Source: Enterococcus quebecensis (lineage in GTDB: Bacteria > Bacillota > Bacilli > Lactobacillales > Enterococcaceae). From it: DNA of 64,000 nt. Positions 29,276-38,589 of the stretch are shown piece by piece (positions within the stretch are counted from its first letter, which is position 1; the number at the start of each line of letters is the position of its first letter). The notes below the pieces were generated by a model. It was given only the letters and a program-made list of their open reading frames with translations, made no database searches and was not told the DNA's origin. The position numbers and the translations under genes are program-made. The stretch covers positions 496,001-560,000 of the forward strand of contig NZ_MIKB01000001.1 of assembly GCF_001730365.1 (NCBI RefSeq), written 5' to 3'.

Positions 29276-29845
29276 ATGAATCAAGTAGTTCTAAAAAAAC
29301 AAAATATATTTCCCATCTTACTAATCCTGCTTCTTTCAGTTGCTAGTATTTTACTTATACTAAATAAAGAAGAAGCACCCATCCAAGACGAAACAATCGC
29401 ATATCAGCAGAATTTTATTGATGACATAGCAGCTGAAGCAAAACTTTTACAAAAGCAAACAAACTTATTTGCCAGCATTACCATTGCTCAAGCTATCTTA
29501 GAATCTGATTGGGGTCGTAGCGACTTAGCAGTAGAAGCAAAAAATCTATTTGGTATCAAAGGGGCTTACAACGAACAGTCCAGCATCATGCCAACAGATG
29601 AGTTTATCGATGGTGAGCGAATCACAATAGATGATTCATTCAAAAAATATAACACTATTCAAGAGTCAATGATTGATCATATCGAGTTTTTAAAAGGTGG
29701 AACATACGAGGCTATTAAAACAAGCAAAAATTATCAAGAAGCGGCCGTTGCCTTACAAAATGGTGGTTATGCCACTGATCCAGATTACGCTGAAAAACTG
29801 ATTGAATTGATTGAGGAATTTAAACTAAATAGATATGATAAATAA
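29276..29845 (+). CDS. Membrane-anchored GH73 N-acetylglucosaminidase
   Basis: A 189-residue protein with an N-terminal membrane anchor (about residues 11-29) and a glucosaminidase domain (about 45-185). The catalytic glutamate is probably Glu76 in AILESDWG, and the NLFGIKG and YATDPDYA motifs of GH73 enzymes are present. It cleaves the glycan strand of peptidoglycan at the cell surface. There are no LysM or other binding repeats, unlike AtlA. A half-size FtsX-like permease and a two-component system follow in the same orientation. Confidence 0.88.
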   Translation: MNQVVLKKQNIFPILLILLLSVASILLILNKEEAPIQDETIAYQQNFIDDIAAEAKLLQKQTNLFASITIAQAILESDWGRSDLAVEAKNLFGIKGAYNEQSSIMPTDEFIDGERITIDDSFKKYNTIQESMIDHIEFLKGGTYEAIKTSKNYQEAAVALQNGGYATDPDYAEKLIELIEEFKLNRYDK

Positions 29846-29911
29846 TCAAAACAGATCGAAAGACTTTCTTACATTAACCTGTTATTCTTAAATTCAGAAA
29901 GGCTTATTCTT

Positions 29912-30538
29912 ATGTATAAGTTGTATTATGTTTTAAAAGACAGCAGAATTTATCTGCTAAGAAATAAAATGACACTTTTTTTTAAAAGTATTTTTACTTC
30001 ACTGTATACCTTTATATTAATGATATCGCTTCACGCTTGGATTATTTCCTCCAAGTTTGAAGCCTTAGAAAAACAAAAAGCTATCGAAGAAGCAAATTCT
30101 CTGGAAGAAATAATTCAATCGAATTCTAGTGATCATTTAATTACTTTGGTGACCAGTTTGAAAATTAGTTTTAGCATTTTTAGTGTTGGTTTACTTTTAT
30201 TTGGTATCACCTATCTTTTTATTCATTTTCAGAAAGTTTTATTATTGGATAAAAAAGAATTAGTTACGAAAAAAATGTTAGGTAGCTCGGCAACCAGAGT
30301 AACCTGTGAACTTTTTTTAGACTCTATTTCACTGATTATTCCAGGAATTATGTTGGGGACAATCATAACTGGATATCTCTATACAACATTCTTCCACTTT
30401 CTTACTTCTTCGCTGACAACGATTTTAGATCGGCCAAGGTATGTTATTTTCTACGTTTATATCCCTTTGGCTGGTCTATTTTTAGTTGTTTTTAGTTGTC
30501 AGTTTCTTTACCTAAAACACAAAATAACGAAACTATAA
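29912..30538 (+). CDS. Half-size FtsX-like permease
   Basis: A 208-residue membrane protein with four hydrophobic segments: one N-terminal span (about 25-47) and, after a short extracellular acidic loop, three spans in the C-terminal half. The order matches FtsX-type permeases with a reduced extracellular domain; LLDKKELVTKKMLGSSATRV resembles the cytoplasmic loop of BceB/FtsX proteins. No ATPase gene is adjacent. It lies 15 bases before the response regulator start and is probably co-transcribed with it. Its function is unknown; signalling to the kinase is a possibility. Confidence 0.55.
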   Translation: MYKLYYVLKDSRIYLLRNKMTLFFKSIFTSLYTFILMISLHAWIISSKFEALEKQKAIEEANSLEEIIQSNSSDHLITLVTSLKISFSIFSVGLLLFGITYLFIHFQKVLLLDKKELVTKKMLGSSATRVTCELFLDSISLIIPGIMLGTIITGYLYTTFFHFLTSSLTTILDRPRYVIFYVYIPLAGLFLVVFSCQFLYLKHKITKL

Positions 30539-30553
30539 AAGGAGTTTATAACC

Positions 30554-31198
30554 TTGAATATTTTAGTTGCTGATGACAGTCCAGAAATGGTGCAGATTGT
30601 TAGTGCATATTTAAAAAAAGCTGGATTTACTGTTTTTAATGCTTTGGACGGTGAACAAGCCTTAGACATTTTTTATCAAGAAAAGTTAGATTTAGCCATC
30701 ATTGACTGGATGATGCCTAAAATTGATGGGCTCGAAGTAATCAAAACCATCAAGGGTGAAAGCTCATTAAAAATATTAATGCTGACAGCTAAAACAACTG
30801 GTGAAGATGAGTTTCTTTCATTATCTAGCGGAGCAGATGATTATATTACCAAGCCCTTTCATCCTCAAGTGCTACTACTACGGGTTAAAAAATTACTTGG
30901 TTTAACTCATTCTTTTTACGTAAAAGACTTGCTGATCGATCCCAGTAACTTAAAAGTCTGGAAGAATGAACAAATGCTAGATTTAACGAAAAAAGAATTT
31001 GATCTTCTAATGATGTTAGTAAACAATCGCGGTAGTATTTTGACGAGAGATCAACTTTTGATAGGTGTTTGGGGCATGGACTATGACGGGGTAGCTCGAA
31101 CTGTGGACACACACATTAGAAGGCTTCGTGAAAAAATCGGCGATGAGATCATCACTACGAAAAGAGGAGTGGGCTATCTCATTGAAAAAGAAAACTAG
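30554..31198 (+). CDS. OmpR-family response regulator
   Basis: A 214-residue regulator: receiver domain with phospho-acceptor Asp51 (AIIDWMMP), conserved Lys in ITKPF, and a C-terminal winged helix (DLTKKEFDLLMML...GVARTVDTHIRRLREKIG). The start is TTG, 9 bases behind GGAG; no ATG is nearby. The kinase gene begins inside its 3' end. Confidence 0.92.
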   Translation: MNILVADDSPEMVQIVSAYLKKAGFTVFNALDGEQALDIFYQEKLDLAIIDWMMPKIDGLEVIKTIKGESSLKILMLTAKTTGEDEFLSLSSGADDYITKPFHPQVLLLRVKKLLGLTHSFYVKDLLIDPSNLKVWKNEQMLDLTKKEFDLLMMLVNNRGSILTRDQLLIGVWGMDYDGVARTVDTHIRRLREKIGDEIITTKRGVGYLIEKEN

Positions 31199-32576
31199 AA
31201 AAATCAGTACAACACTTACTTTAACCTTTTCTTTGATCATTATTGGCAGCTTTATTGTCATGTTTGTGTTAAACAGTCTGATCGTACCACATTATTATTT
31301 TTCAAAAATGGAACATAAGGTTTCCTCTGTTATGAAAGATATAAAACCATCTGATCATTCTGACGATCAACTAGCTGAATTGGAAGAGGACAATCAAGTC
31401 ACCATTGTTACAAGGCATCTTGATGATACATCACTTGATGACTTTAATGAAGCTCTAAATGTAGAACTAAATCGAAAAAAAGTCGCATTAAATCGTTTCT
31501 GGGTCACTCAGGAAACGTTGGATCAATTACAATATAGTTCTCAATCAGTTCAGCGCAACTTCGATCAAGGAAAGCAAAAATCCAGCTTCTTAGTTACCAT
31601 GCAGATAATTGACAATACCTTTTATTTAGTGGGTGTTTCTACTGTGAACTTTTCAGAAACAGCCAATTTGATCAATTCGTTTAATTTTATTTCTTTGAGT
31701 ATTACGTTACTGTTGATTATCATTTTGATCTATATCTCTGTTCGAAAAATTACCGATCCTTTAGTTAACTTAAAAAAAGTTGCTGAAGAAATCACTGCAT
31801 TGGCGTTTGTAACAACAGATGATGTCCCTGCCAATGAAATTGGAGAATTAGCTCTGAGCATCAATAAAATGAGTTATGCCTTGGCAACCTATCAAAAAAA
31901 CTTGCTCGCTAAAAATGAGCAACTCAAGCAATTTACAGCTGATTTAACACATGAACTAAAAACCCCCATTGCCTTGATCAAAGCTTATAGTTCAGGCATT
32001 GAAGATGGTTTAGATGATGGAACTTATCTAGAAGTTATTTTAAAACAAACCCAACGATTAAATGATATCGTCGATCAAATGTTAGACTATGCGAAATTAG
32101 AACAACAACAACCTATCAATAAAGTTCCTATGCAATTGTCTGATGCTTGGCAGCAAACTGTCACTGAACTTGCACCAACGATGGAACAAGAAGATATTTT
32201 ATTACTAGAAGCAGATACCGATAAACCTCTTTCACTGATTGAAGCGGATCCTATTTTGATCAGACGGGTTTTTGAAAATTTATTGACTAATGGACTCAAA
32301 TACACCACTGACAAAGAAATTCAAGTCAGTTGGCGGGAAACGAATGAATTTATCGAATTTTCGATTAGTAACCAAACAGCTTTAACATCAGATTTTGATG
32401 TGAATAAACTTTGGGAAGCTTTTTATGTCCATGAAAAATCACGAAATAAAAATTTATCAGGAACAGGCTTAGGTTTATCAATCGTTCAATCAATTATGGA
32501 CGAACATGGTTTTACAATTGAAGCAAGATTAGTTCATAAAACATTGATCTTTATTTTGCATTTCTACAAAAACTAA
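31182..32576 (+). CDS. Sensor histidine kinase
   Basis: A 464-residue kinase with two membrane spans (about residues 10-32 and 160-182 of this frame) enclosing an extracellular sensor of about 125 residues, then HAMP, HisKA with LTHELKTPIALI, and HATPase (N-box FENLLTNGLKY, G-box GTGLGLSIV). I place the start at TTG 31182, overlapping the response regulator gene by 17 bases; an upstream ATG in the same frame lies deep inside the regulator gene. It pairs with the regulator just upstream. The signal is unknown. Confidence 0.88.
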   Translation: MKKKTRKISTTLTLTFSLIIIGSFIVMFVLNSLIVPHYYFSKMEHKVSSVMKDIKPSDHSDDQLAELEEDNQVTIVTRHLDDTSLDDFNEALNVELNRKKVALNRFWVTQETLDQLQYSSQSVQRNFDQGKQKSSFLVTMQIIDNTFYLVGVSTVNFSETANLINSFNFISLSITLLLIIILIYISVRKITDPLVNLKKVAEEITALAFVTTDDVPANEIGELALSINKMSYALATYQKNLLAKNEQLKQFTADLTHELKTPIALIKAYSSGIEDGLDDGTYLEVILKQTQRLNDIVDQMLDYAKLEQQQPINKVPMQLSDAWQQTVTELAPTMEQEDILLLEADTDKPLSLIEADPILIRRVFENLLTNGLKYTTDKEIQVSWRETNEFIEFSISNQTALTSDFDVNKLWEAFYVHEKSRNKNLSGTGLGLSIVQSIMDEHGFTIEARLVHKTLIFILHFYKN

Positions 32577-32612
32577 AAGGCAAGCGTGAATGTGCGCTTG
32601 TTTTTTTTTGAC
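32577..32612 (+). terminator. Terminator of the two-component operon
   Basis: Short stem CAAGCG/CGCTTG with T8 tail right after the kinase stop codon. Confidence 0.75.
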
Positions 32613-32639
32613 ATTTTTCTGTAACAAAGCCTTGTTAAA

Positions 32640-32705
32640 ATCAATTTGTATTCATTAGCTAGATGGGTTTAAATGAACCTACTACGCTTTTACATTTAGG
32701 AGGGA
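32640..32705 (+). repeat. Truncated copy of the RBS-ending inverted-repeat element
   Basis: The stretch TTAGCTAGATGGGTTTAAATGAACCTACTACGCTTTTACATTTAGGAGGG (given in part: CCTACTACGCTTTT then ACATTTAGGAGGG) corresponds to the downstream end of the element at fruA and tcyP, with arms GGGTT/AACC. It supplies the ribosome binding site of the following lipoprotein gene. The upstream half is not recognisable. Confidence 0.6.
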
Positions 32706-32708
32706 ATT

Positions 32709-35045
32709 ATGAAAAAATTTACTATTTACTTAAGTTTGGCTACTATTGCGCTATCTTTATCTGCCTGTAGTTTTACCCAGACAAAAGCAACAAGCAAATC
32801 AGAGGGTTTGATTGCTAGCAAAGAAATGGAGAAAAATAAGACCTATGCAAAAACTGATTTTTCTTTCGAGGTTGATCCTCAAACCTTTGCTGTTTCCATT
32901 AATGAAAATGGAGAAAAAGCGCAAATCACACAACCTCAAGAATCAAAAGAAGTCACTGATTTAAAACAAAGTAAAGAAGAAGTCAGTTGGACCTATCCTA
33001 CTGAACAAATCAACGTTCATTTGAAAAAAGAAAACAATCATCTAGCAGTATCTATTACAAGTTTATCTGATGAAGATACAACTTTTGCATGGCCAAAATT
33101 AGATGCAAAAAACTATATTTTACCAATAGCCGAAGGTAAAACTATTCCCAATGATCAAAAAGAATGGTTAGCTTACTTTAAGCAAAATGAAGAATTAGCC
33201 ATGAGTGAAGCTTTTTCAATGAGCTTTTTTACAACCAATCAAAAAACATTTGCCACAACTTTTGTCATGGATAATACTTTCAATAGTGACATGTTAACAA
33301 ATACAGAACCTCACCTTACTTTGGAAGCAAACCACAATTTTATCGGCTTCGACAAAAATAAAACGTTGAATTACCGACTATATGTGACAGATAATGATCC
33401 TGTAGCTATTGCTAAAACATACCAAATGGATCGTATCAATTTAGATGAATTTAAAACATTAGATGAAAAAGAAAAAGAAAATCCAGAAATTAAAAAAATG
33501 CGCGGCGCACTTCAAGTTTATTACTGGAACAGCCGTATCTTAACAACGGAAGATATTAAATGGGGCAAGCTTCCACAAATGGTAGATGAACCTATTTTCC
33601 AATGGATCGGTGAATTATTAGCTCAATATGGTGAAGACGGTTCTGAAGAGTATCTAAAAGCCATGGAAGCATTTAGAAACAATGAAGGATATAAATTTGA
33701 AAAAAATACATTCTTAACTTCTATTAATTATGTCTTACTTTATCCACAATTTTATAATAAAGATATATTTAAAAATCCAGATGCACAAGCTCAAAAATTA
33801 ATTGATAAAGGCATCGACAAACTAAGTGAACAAGACCTTTACACTCTTAATAAACATTTACTAGCTGGTATTATTGGCGATTTAACGCCACCTCTTGAGC
33901 AATGGGGACAAGCAAGCTCTTCTGATGTTTTCAAAGATATGAAAAAATCAGGCGTGGAAAATGCATGGATTGGTTTGCCGAACTGGGCTAATGGATTAAT
34001 GAATCCAGAAATGGTTAAAACAGCTGCAGATGAAGGTTACTTAATTGGACCTTATGATTCTTATCAGTCTATCCAAGAAAATGCTAGTATCGACTGGAAC
34101 ACAGCATCTTTCCCTAATAAAGACCTGTATGAAAATGCCACAGTAACCAAGAAAAATGGCCAAAAAGTTGCAGGCTTCTTAGGTAAAGGTCGTAAATTAA
34201 ATCCAACTCAAATTTTTCCAGATGTAGAAGAACGTTTTACAGGAATTATGCAAAATAAAATTCCTTTTAATTCATGGTTCTTAGATACAGATGCAGCTGG
34301 CGAAATTTATAATGACTACAGTCCTGAACATTTAACCACTCAAAGTGAAGATGTCGCTGGACGTTTAAAACGGATGAATTATTTTGATAAAAATGGTCTA
34401 GTTGTCGGTTCTGAAGGTGGAAATGATTTTGCTTCTAAAGATATGGTCTTTGCTCATGGAATCGAAACACCCGTCATCATGTGGTCAGATCCTGATATGC
34501 GTGAAAATAAAGAAAGTGAATATTATGTAGGAAGCTATGCAGCATTAGATGGCGGTATTCCAAGTAAATATAAAAAAGTTGTGCCAATCAAAGAAGAATA
34601 CAAAGCCATCTATACTGATCCTGCCTATTCTCTACCCCTTTATAAACTTGTTTATAATCGTTCTGTAATCACTTCACATCAATGGGAATGGGATAGTTAC
34701 AAAATCAAAGGACAAACCAATGAGCGTCGTATGAAGGAGTATTTATATAATACACCACCAATGATGCATATTGATAAAGCCTCTTGGGAAGAACGGAAAC
34801 AAGATATTTCTGAAAATGCTAAAATTTGGAGTCCCTTCCAAAAAGAAGCCTTACAGCATGAAATGACTGATTTTAAAGTACTTACCGAAGATCGTTTAGT
34901 TCAGAAAACTGAATTTGGTGACAAGTTATCTGTTATCGCCAACTTCTCTGGATCAGATTACGAAGTTGATGGTGCTAAGGTTGCCAGTCATACAGCCTTA
35001 ATTGTTAATGACGGAAAAGAAACGATTGTAAAAACTGAAGGATAA
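32709..35045 (+). CDS. Large surface lipoprotein, probable glycoside hydrolase
   Basis: A 778-residue protein. The lipobox LSAC puts the acylated cysteine at residue 20. After a beta-rich N-terminal region (to about residue 270) comes a probable TIM barrel. Within it, SWFLDTDAAGEIYNDYSPEH (Asp around 526) and GLVVGSEGGNDF (Glu around 566) look like catalytic-acid strands similar to those of GH101/GH129-type enzymes, followed by SHQWEWDSYK. This assignment is from motifs only; the sugar substrate is unknown. The ribosome binding site is provided by a dispersed repeat element. It follows the two-component operon but has its own leader. Confidence 0.55.
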   Translation: MKKFTIYLSLATIALSLSACSFTQTKATSKSEGLIASKEMEKNKTYAKTDFSFEVDPQTFAVSINENGEKAQITQPQESKEVTDLKQSKEEVSWTYPTEQINVHLKKENNHLAVSITSLSDEDTTFAWPKLDAKNYILPIAEGKTIPNDQKEWLAYFKQNEELAMSEAFSMSFFTTNQKTFATTFVMDNTFNSDMLTNTEPHLTLEANHNFIGFDKNKTLNYRLYVTDNDPVAIAKTYQMDRINLDEFKTLDEKEKENPEIKKMRGALQVYYWNSRILTTEDIKWGKLPQMVDEPIFQWIGELLAQYGEDGSEEYLKAMEAFRNNEGYKFEKNTFLTSINYVLLYPQFYNKDIFKNPDAQAQKLIDKGIDKLSEQDLYTLNKHLLAGIIGDLTPPLEQWGQASSSDVFKDMKKSGVENAWIGLPNWANGLMNPEMVKTAADEGYLIGPYDSYQSIQENASIDWNTASFPNKDLYENATVTKKNGQKVAGFLGKGRKLNPTQIFPDVEERFTGIMQNKIPFNSWFLDTDAAGEIYNDYSPEHLTTQSEDVAGRLKRMNYFDKNGLVVGSEGGNDFASKDMVFAHGIETPVIMWSDPDMRENKESEYYVGSYAALDGGIPSKYKKVVPIKEEYKAIYTDPAYSLPLYKLVYNRSVITSHQWEWDSYKIKGQTNERRMKEYLYNTPPMMHIDKASWEERKQDISENAKIWSPFQKEALQHEMTDFKVLTEDRLVQKTEFGDKLSVIANFSGSDYEVDGAKVASHTALIVNDGKETIVKTEG

Positions 35046-35090
35046 ACAAAAAAGAAACGAAGCCATTAACGTTGGCTTCGTTTCTTTTTA
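35046..35090. terminator. Bidirectional terminator, lipoprotein and EEP genes
   Basis: Stem AAAGAAACGAAGCC/GGCTTCGTTTCTTT with A- and T-runs, between convergent genes. Confidence 0.88.
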
Positions 35091-36173
35091 TTATTTTTTC
35101 AACTTAAATGTCAGCTCAACTGGATTATGATCAGAATTGTTAAATCCAGCATCAATCACTTTCCCATTGATATTTTCTACATTATCTGAAATGATAAACC
35201 CATCAATTAACGCTACAAATGACTCCCCTTTTTGGTAAGGTTTATCTAAATTACGAACTGACGGTACTGGTTTTTTCGTTTCGCTCAAAGCTGCAACTTG
35301 TAAATTTTCTGGTAGTTCTTTTTTAGGAAACGGCTGTAGCCATGTATATTCTTCTGTTGTGTCATTTTTAAATGTCTCAGTCGAAGAATCTAGCAGATCA
35401 TGATTAAAATCTCCACCGCCAACGACATAGTTTCCTTTTTTATATTCATTTTCCATATGATCGAACAGCTTGTGTACTTGTTCTTTTTGGATTTTTTGAT
35501 CTTTGATATACGCAGATAAATGAACATTGTATAACATTAGATATTTGCCGTTTTCAACTGGAATTTTGGAGACAGTGAACGCACGATCTAAATCAAAAAA
35601 TTTATTGAAATTTGTTTCGATCGGCAAGCTATAACGAGTACTTGCTTCAATCTCATTATTGCTTAAGGTCAGGATGCCCGATTTTGATTTTCCAATTGGG
35701 TCTAAAATGGGATACATCAGAAATGCTGAATCATAATTAGTGGCAAATACACTTGAGTACTCATTAAATTCCTGATTGATTTGGGTTACTTCATTCACAT
35801 TACGACTACGAGTAGCTTTTTCATCGACTTCTTGAAATAAAGCGAAATCTGGATCAATGTTTTTAGTCGTATTGATCGCTCCAGAGATATTTTTAATGAC
35901 ACTTTCTTTACTTACTGCTTTTGACTGTTTGCCACCATCCATGAAGAATGTATAATCTGGTGTATAAGATCCATAGCCGATATTAAAGGTTGTGATTTTA
36001 TATTCTTTATTTGTTAATGCTTGTTTTACTTTAGCCTTTTGACTGATTTTGACTGGTAAATCATCAGCGATTCTAGAATAACTAAAATAAACATACCCAA
36101 CATAAGCTAGAATGATCGTGATACAAATGGCTAGGGTGCCTAAAAAGATTTTGATACTTTTGTTTACATTCAT
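35091..36173 (-). CDS. Membrane-anchored endonuclease/exonuclease/phosphatase-fold protein
   Basis: A 360-residue protein with an N-terminal anchor (about residues 8-30) and an extracellular EEP (DNase I-like) domain: TFNIGYG, FALFQEVDE, LYNVHLSAY, VVGGGDFNHD and the terminal NNSDHNPVELTF carrying the catalytic Asp-His. Members are surface nucleases or phosphodiesterases; the substrate is unknown. The gene is 15 bases downstream of a zinc-ribbon gene and likely in one operon with it. Confidence 0.86.
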   Translation of the reverse strand: MNVNKSIKIFLGTLAICITIILAYVGYVYFSYSRIADDLPVKISQKAKVKQALTNKEYKITTFNIGYGSYTPDYTFFMDGGKQSKAVSKESVIKNISGAINTTKNIDPDFALFQEVDEKATRSRNVNEVTQINQEFNEYSSVFATNYDSAFLMYPILDPIGKSKSGILTLSNNEIEASTRYSLPIETNFNKFFDLDRAFTVSKIPVENGKYLMLYNVHLSAYIKDQKIQKEQVHKLFDHMENEYKKGNYVVGGGDFNHDLLDSSTETFKNDTTEEYTWLQPFPKKELPENLQVAALSETKKPVPSVRNLDKPYQKGESFVALIDGFIISDNVENINGKVIDAGFNNSDHNPVELTFKLKK

Positions 36174-36188
36174 TATTTTCTCAACTTT

Positions 36189-36689
36189 CTACTGTGTACT
36201 TTCCATTCTACAATACGAACAAACTGCTTCATTTGAAGGAATTGGTGCTCCACAAAAATGACAGATTTTATTTCCTATTTTGATCGTTTTATCTTCGATT
36301 ACATTAGTATTCTCTTTTTTTGTTTCTTTAGGGTTTTCTTTTTGAATATCTTTTGTTACTGCAGACCTCGTTACTCTATGTTTATCCTCAACATATTCCT
36401 TTTTTTGCTCTGGCTCTCTATAAAAAATGCTTGTGATAGCATCAAAAACACCGATCCAGATAAGTATATCATTATCCCAATTACTAGAAACAATAAATAC
36501 GAAAAGTAAAATACCACCGGAAATAAAATTTCTATTTAATAGTCTAGGGATCCCTGTTGCCCCCAGTATTAAAGTAAGAAAAAAAGTATTTCTAGGTTTC
36601 ATATTATACAATAAACCTGATCTTTTGATCATAAATAGATGACTTTTAATAAACTGCCACATTTTTCTTTTCCCCCAACACTTTTCCAT
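36189..36689 (-). CDS. Small membrane protein with C-terminal zinc ribbon
   Basis: A 166-residue frame: two hydrophobic segments (about residues 36-52 and 57-88), a charged linker rich in Lys and Glu, and a C-terminal zinc ribbon with CHFCG and CSYCR knuckles. The start is uncertain: the first ATG (36689) has no good ribosome binding site; Met10 (36662) follows GGGGGAAAAG. The function is unknown. It precedes the EEP-fold gene. Confidence 0.6.
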   Translation of the reverse strand: MEKCWGKRKMWQFIKSHLFMIKRSGLLYNMKPRNTFFLTLILGATGIPRLLNRNFISGGILLFVFIVSSNWDNDILIWIGVFDAITSIFYREPEQKKEYVEDKHRVTRSAVTKDIQKENPKETKKENTNVIEDKTIKIGNKICHFCGAPIPSNEAVCSYCRMESTQ

Positions 36690-36747
36690 TTTTTTACCCG
36701 AATATTCATTATAAGCATAAAATCCCTAAGATTCAATATCGTATAAA

Positions 36748-36797
36748 AATAGCTAGAAGATCATTCCATATACAAATGATTTTCCAGCTATTTTCTG
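36748..36797 (-). terminator. Terminator-like hairpin after the DUF1697 gene
   Basis: Stem TAGCTAGAAGATCATT with AATGATTTTCCAGCTA (minor mismatches), followed on the minus strand by TTTTTA. Confidence 0.6.
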
Positions 36798-36862
36798 ATT
36801 TCGATTATACTGAATTACTATACTATAAGCTATATTGTGGCACCTCCAAGACAAGCTCGTTT

Positions 36863-37411
36863 TTAATTATTTTTTTGCACTAGTTCCGCAAGTTTATTTA
36901 CTGTGTTAGCATTTCGAATCGTGATTCGACTATACATCTTCGTTCCAACAATTTTTGACCAGCGGCTTCTGGAAAATGTTTTGATTGGTGCTGACCAGAA
37001 AATCACTCGTTCATGATAGGCGACCTTTTCATATTCTACTTTAGCCTCACCGACAGATACAATCACTTCTTCAGTTGTCGTTGGTGGAATCACAAAAATG
37101 ACATTGTGTTTTGATTCTTTATCCGTATTCCACCATTCTGGCATTTGTTCTAGTGCCTCTAACAAATCAGTACCAAGAACAATCGTCACTGTAATTTTAA
37201 GTCCAAACTCCGATTCAATCAGTGCTTCACAATCTTTTGTTAGTTGTAAAACATCGGTTTCTTCACTTGAAAAAATCACATTTCCACTGTTTAAATAAGT
37301 AACAACATCTGTGAATCCACGTTGTTCAAAGCATTCTTTCAAAGTTGCCATGACCACTCGATTTTTTCCACCAACGTTGACTCCACGTAATAAAGCAATG
37401 TATGTTGTCAT
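36863..37411 (-). CDS. DUF1697-family protein
   Basis: A 182-residue protein with all DUF1697 landmarks: TTYIALLRGVNVGGKN at the start, TYLNSGNVIF, and SRSRWSKI...SRITIRNANTVNKLAEL at the end. The fold is alpha/beta with no proven activity. I start it at ATG behind GGGAAGGC; a GTG four codons upstream is an alternative. Monocistronic. Confidence 0.85.
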   Translation of the reverse strand: MTTYIALLRGVNVGGKNRVVMATLKECFEQRGFTDVVTYLNSGNVIFSSEETDVLQLTKDCEALIESEFGLKITVTIVLGTDLLEALEQMPEWWNTDKESKHNVIFVIPPTTTEEVIVSVGEAKVEYEKVAYHERVIFWSAPIKTFSRSRWSKIVGTKMYSRITIRNANTVNKLAELVQKNN

Positions 37412-37593
37412 ATGCCTTCCCACCTTTTTCTATTTACTATAGATTATAACTTATTCAACTACTAGGCGCATAGCAAGGGAACCAACAATTTCTTCATTGC
37501 TTTACAAGCAAATACTTCCTTCAACCTGATGTCTATATTATAATTCAATTAAGGAAACGCAAACGATAACTTAGAAAAAGAGAGGTTAGAGAA

Positions 37594-37965
37594 ATGAAAG
37601 ATATCAATGAATTTATTTCAAGTACCAGTGAACCAGAACAACGTGCACGCCTAGAAGAACTTTTTAATTGGATGAATAAAAATTACCCACAACTCAAAAT
37701 CGTAATAAAATGGAATCAGCCTATGTTTACAGATCATGATACGTTTATTATCGCTTATAGTACATCAAAAAAGCATATTTCAGTTGCACCTGAGACTGTG
37801 ACTATCGCAGCATTCAAAGATGAAATCGAAAAAGCAGGCTATCAACACACAGATAATATTATCAAAATAGCTTGGGATCAGGAAATCGATTTTTCCCTGT
37901 TAGAAAAAATGATCGATTATAATATACACGAGAAAATACACTATACTAAGTTTTGGAGAGAATAG
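37594..37965 (+). CDS. DUF1801/YdhG-type iron-chaperone-like protein
   Basis: A 123-residue soluble protein of the DUF1801 family (frataxin-like fold): MKDINEFISSTSEPEQRARLEELFNWM, then IKWNQPMFTDHDTFIIAYSTSKKHISVAPE and a C-terminal helix ending YTKFWRE. B. subtilis members are proposed iron chaperones. Start ATG follows AGAGAGGTTAGAGAA. It stands alone beside a long non-coding region. Confidence 0.8.
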   Translation: MKDINEFISSTSEPEQRARLEELFNWMNKNYPQLKIVIKWNQPMFTDHDTFIIAYSTSKKHISVAPETVTIAAFKDEIEKAGYQHTDNIIKIAWDQEIDFSLLEKMIDYNIHEKIHYTKFWRE

Positions 37966-38327
37966 TTTATACGGGATGTTACTCATTTCAAAAAAGTATT
38001 ATCGATAAGAATATATTGAAGTAGTAATTTTATTCTAAATATATTATTATTTACATATAGAACAACATGTATTTATCTTCCCCAAAGATAAAATAATACT
38101 TGCTCCCATCTCAATCGAGGTGGGATTTTTTATCTACATTTTTTCCAAAGTAAGCACACACCATTTTTAACACATCGAACAAAACATTAAATTTTTCTTT
38201 AGCAAAAAATGAAGCCATCCTTGCAAATTCCCTTAATCTTTTTGCTCTTTTTACTATTTTTTGATTATTTTGAAAATTTGTGTTGACTATACTCCTTCCT
38301 TTAAGTTAAGATAACATTACAAAACAA
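37966..38327. other. Gene-free spacer with terminator
   Basis: No credible coding sequence. A terminator hairpin at 38104-38125 (TCCCATCTC/GAGGTGGGA, then T6) could end the DUF1801 transcript. At 38283-38312 there is a promoter-like TTGACT...TAAGAT pair on the plus strand that faces the structured RNA element at 38328. Confidence 0.5.
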
Positions 38328-38444
38328 AATAAAAAAAGGCGCCCTGCAGGAGGACAGCAAATCATCCCGCAGAGCCCTGTATTATCAGCCAGAACTAATA
38401 ATACAAGTTGCCTCCGTCAATATTCATTGACTACTTCCATTGTA
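38328..38444 (-). ncRNA. Structured small RNA candidate, copy 1
   Basis: Read on the minus strand there is a -10 box (TACAAT, 38439-38444). Then come three hairpins: GTCAAT/ATTGAC, TGTATTAT/ATAATACA with a conserved loop, and CTGC/GCAG with a conserved GATTTGCTGTCC loop. The last is followed by GGGCGCC and a T7 tract. A second copy lies 260 bases away; stems differ by compensating changes while loops are conserved, which argues for function as RNA. No ATG-initiated frame is present in this copy. Strand assignment rests on the T tract. Confidence 0.55.
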
Positions 38445-38521
38445 CTAAAAGTAAGAAAAGATTTCCAGTCTTTTTTGCTTATTCTTTGAATTTAGTTAAT
38501 ACTTATTTACAGAACGCTTCG

Positions 38522-38552
38522 TGGTATTAGTATCTGACTAATATCATTTTTT
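38522..38552 (+). terminator. Terminator-like hairpin between the RNA copies
   Basis: Stem GGTATTAGT/ACTAATATC followed by ATTTTTTT on the plus strand. It may stop plus-strand transcription through copy 1. Confidence 0.5.
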
Positions 38553-38589
38553 TGTGTTTTGATTATTCTCTTGATAATTAGAGCGAAAA

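Noticed and set aside
38338-38433. Similar peptide readings of the two RNA copies (QPELIIQVA in both)
   Set aside because: Copy 1 has no start codon in this frame, and the similarity follows from nucleotide conservation of stems and loops. Recorded because a frame could exist in other genomes.
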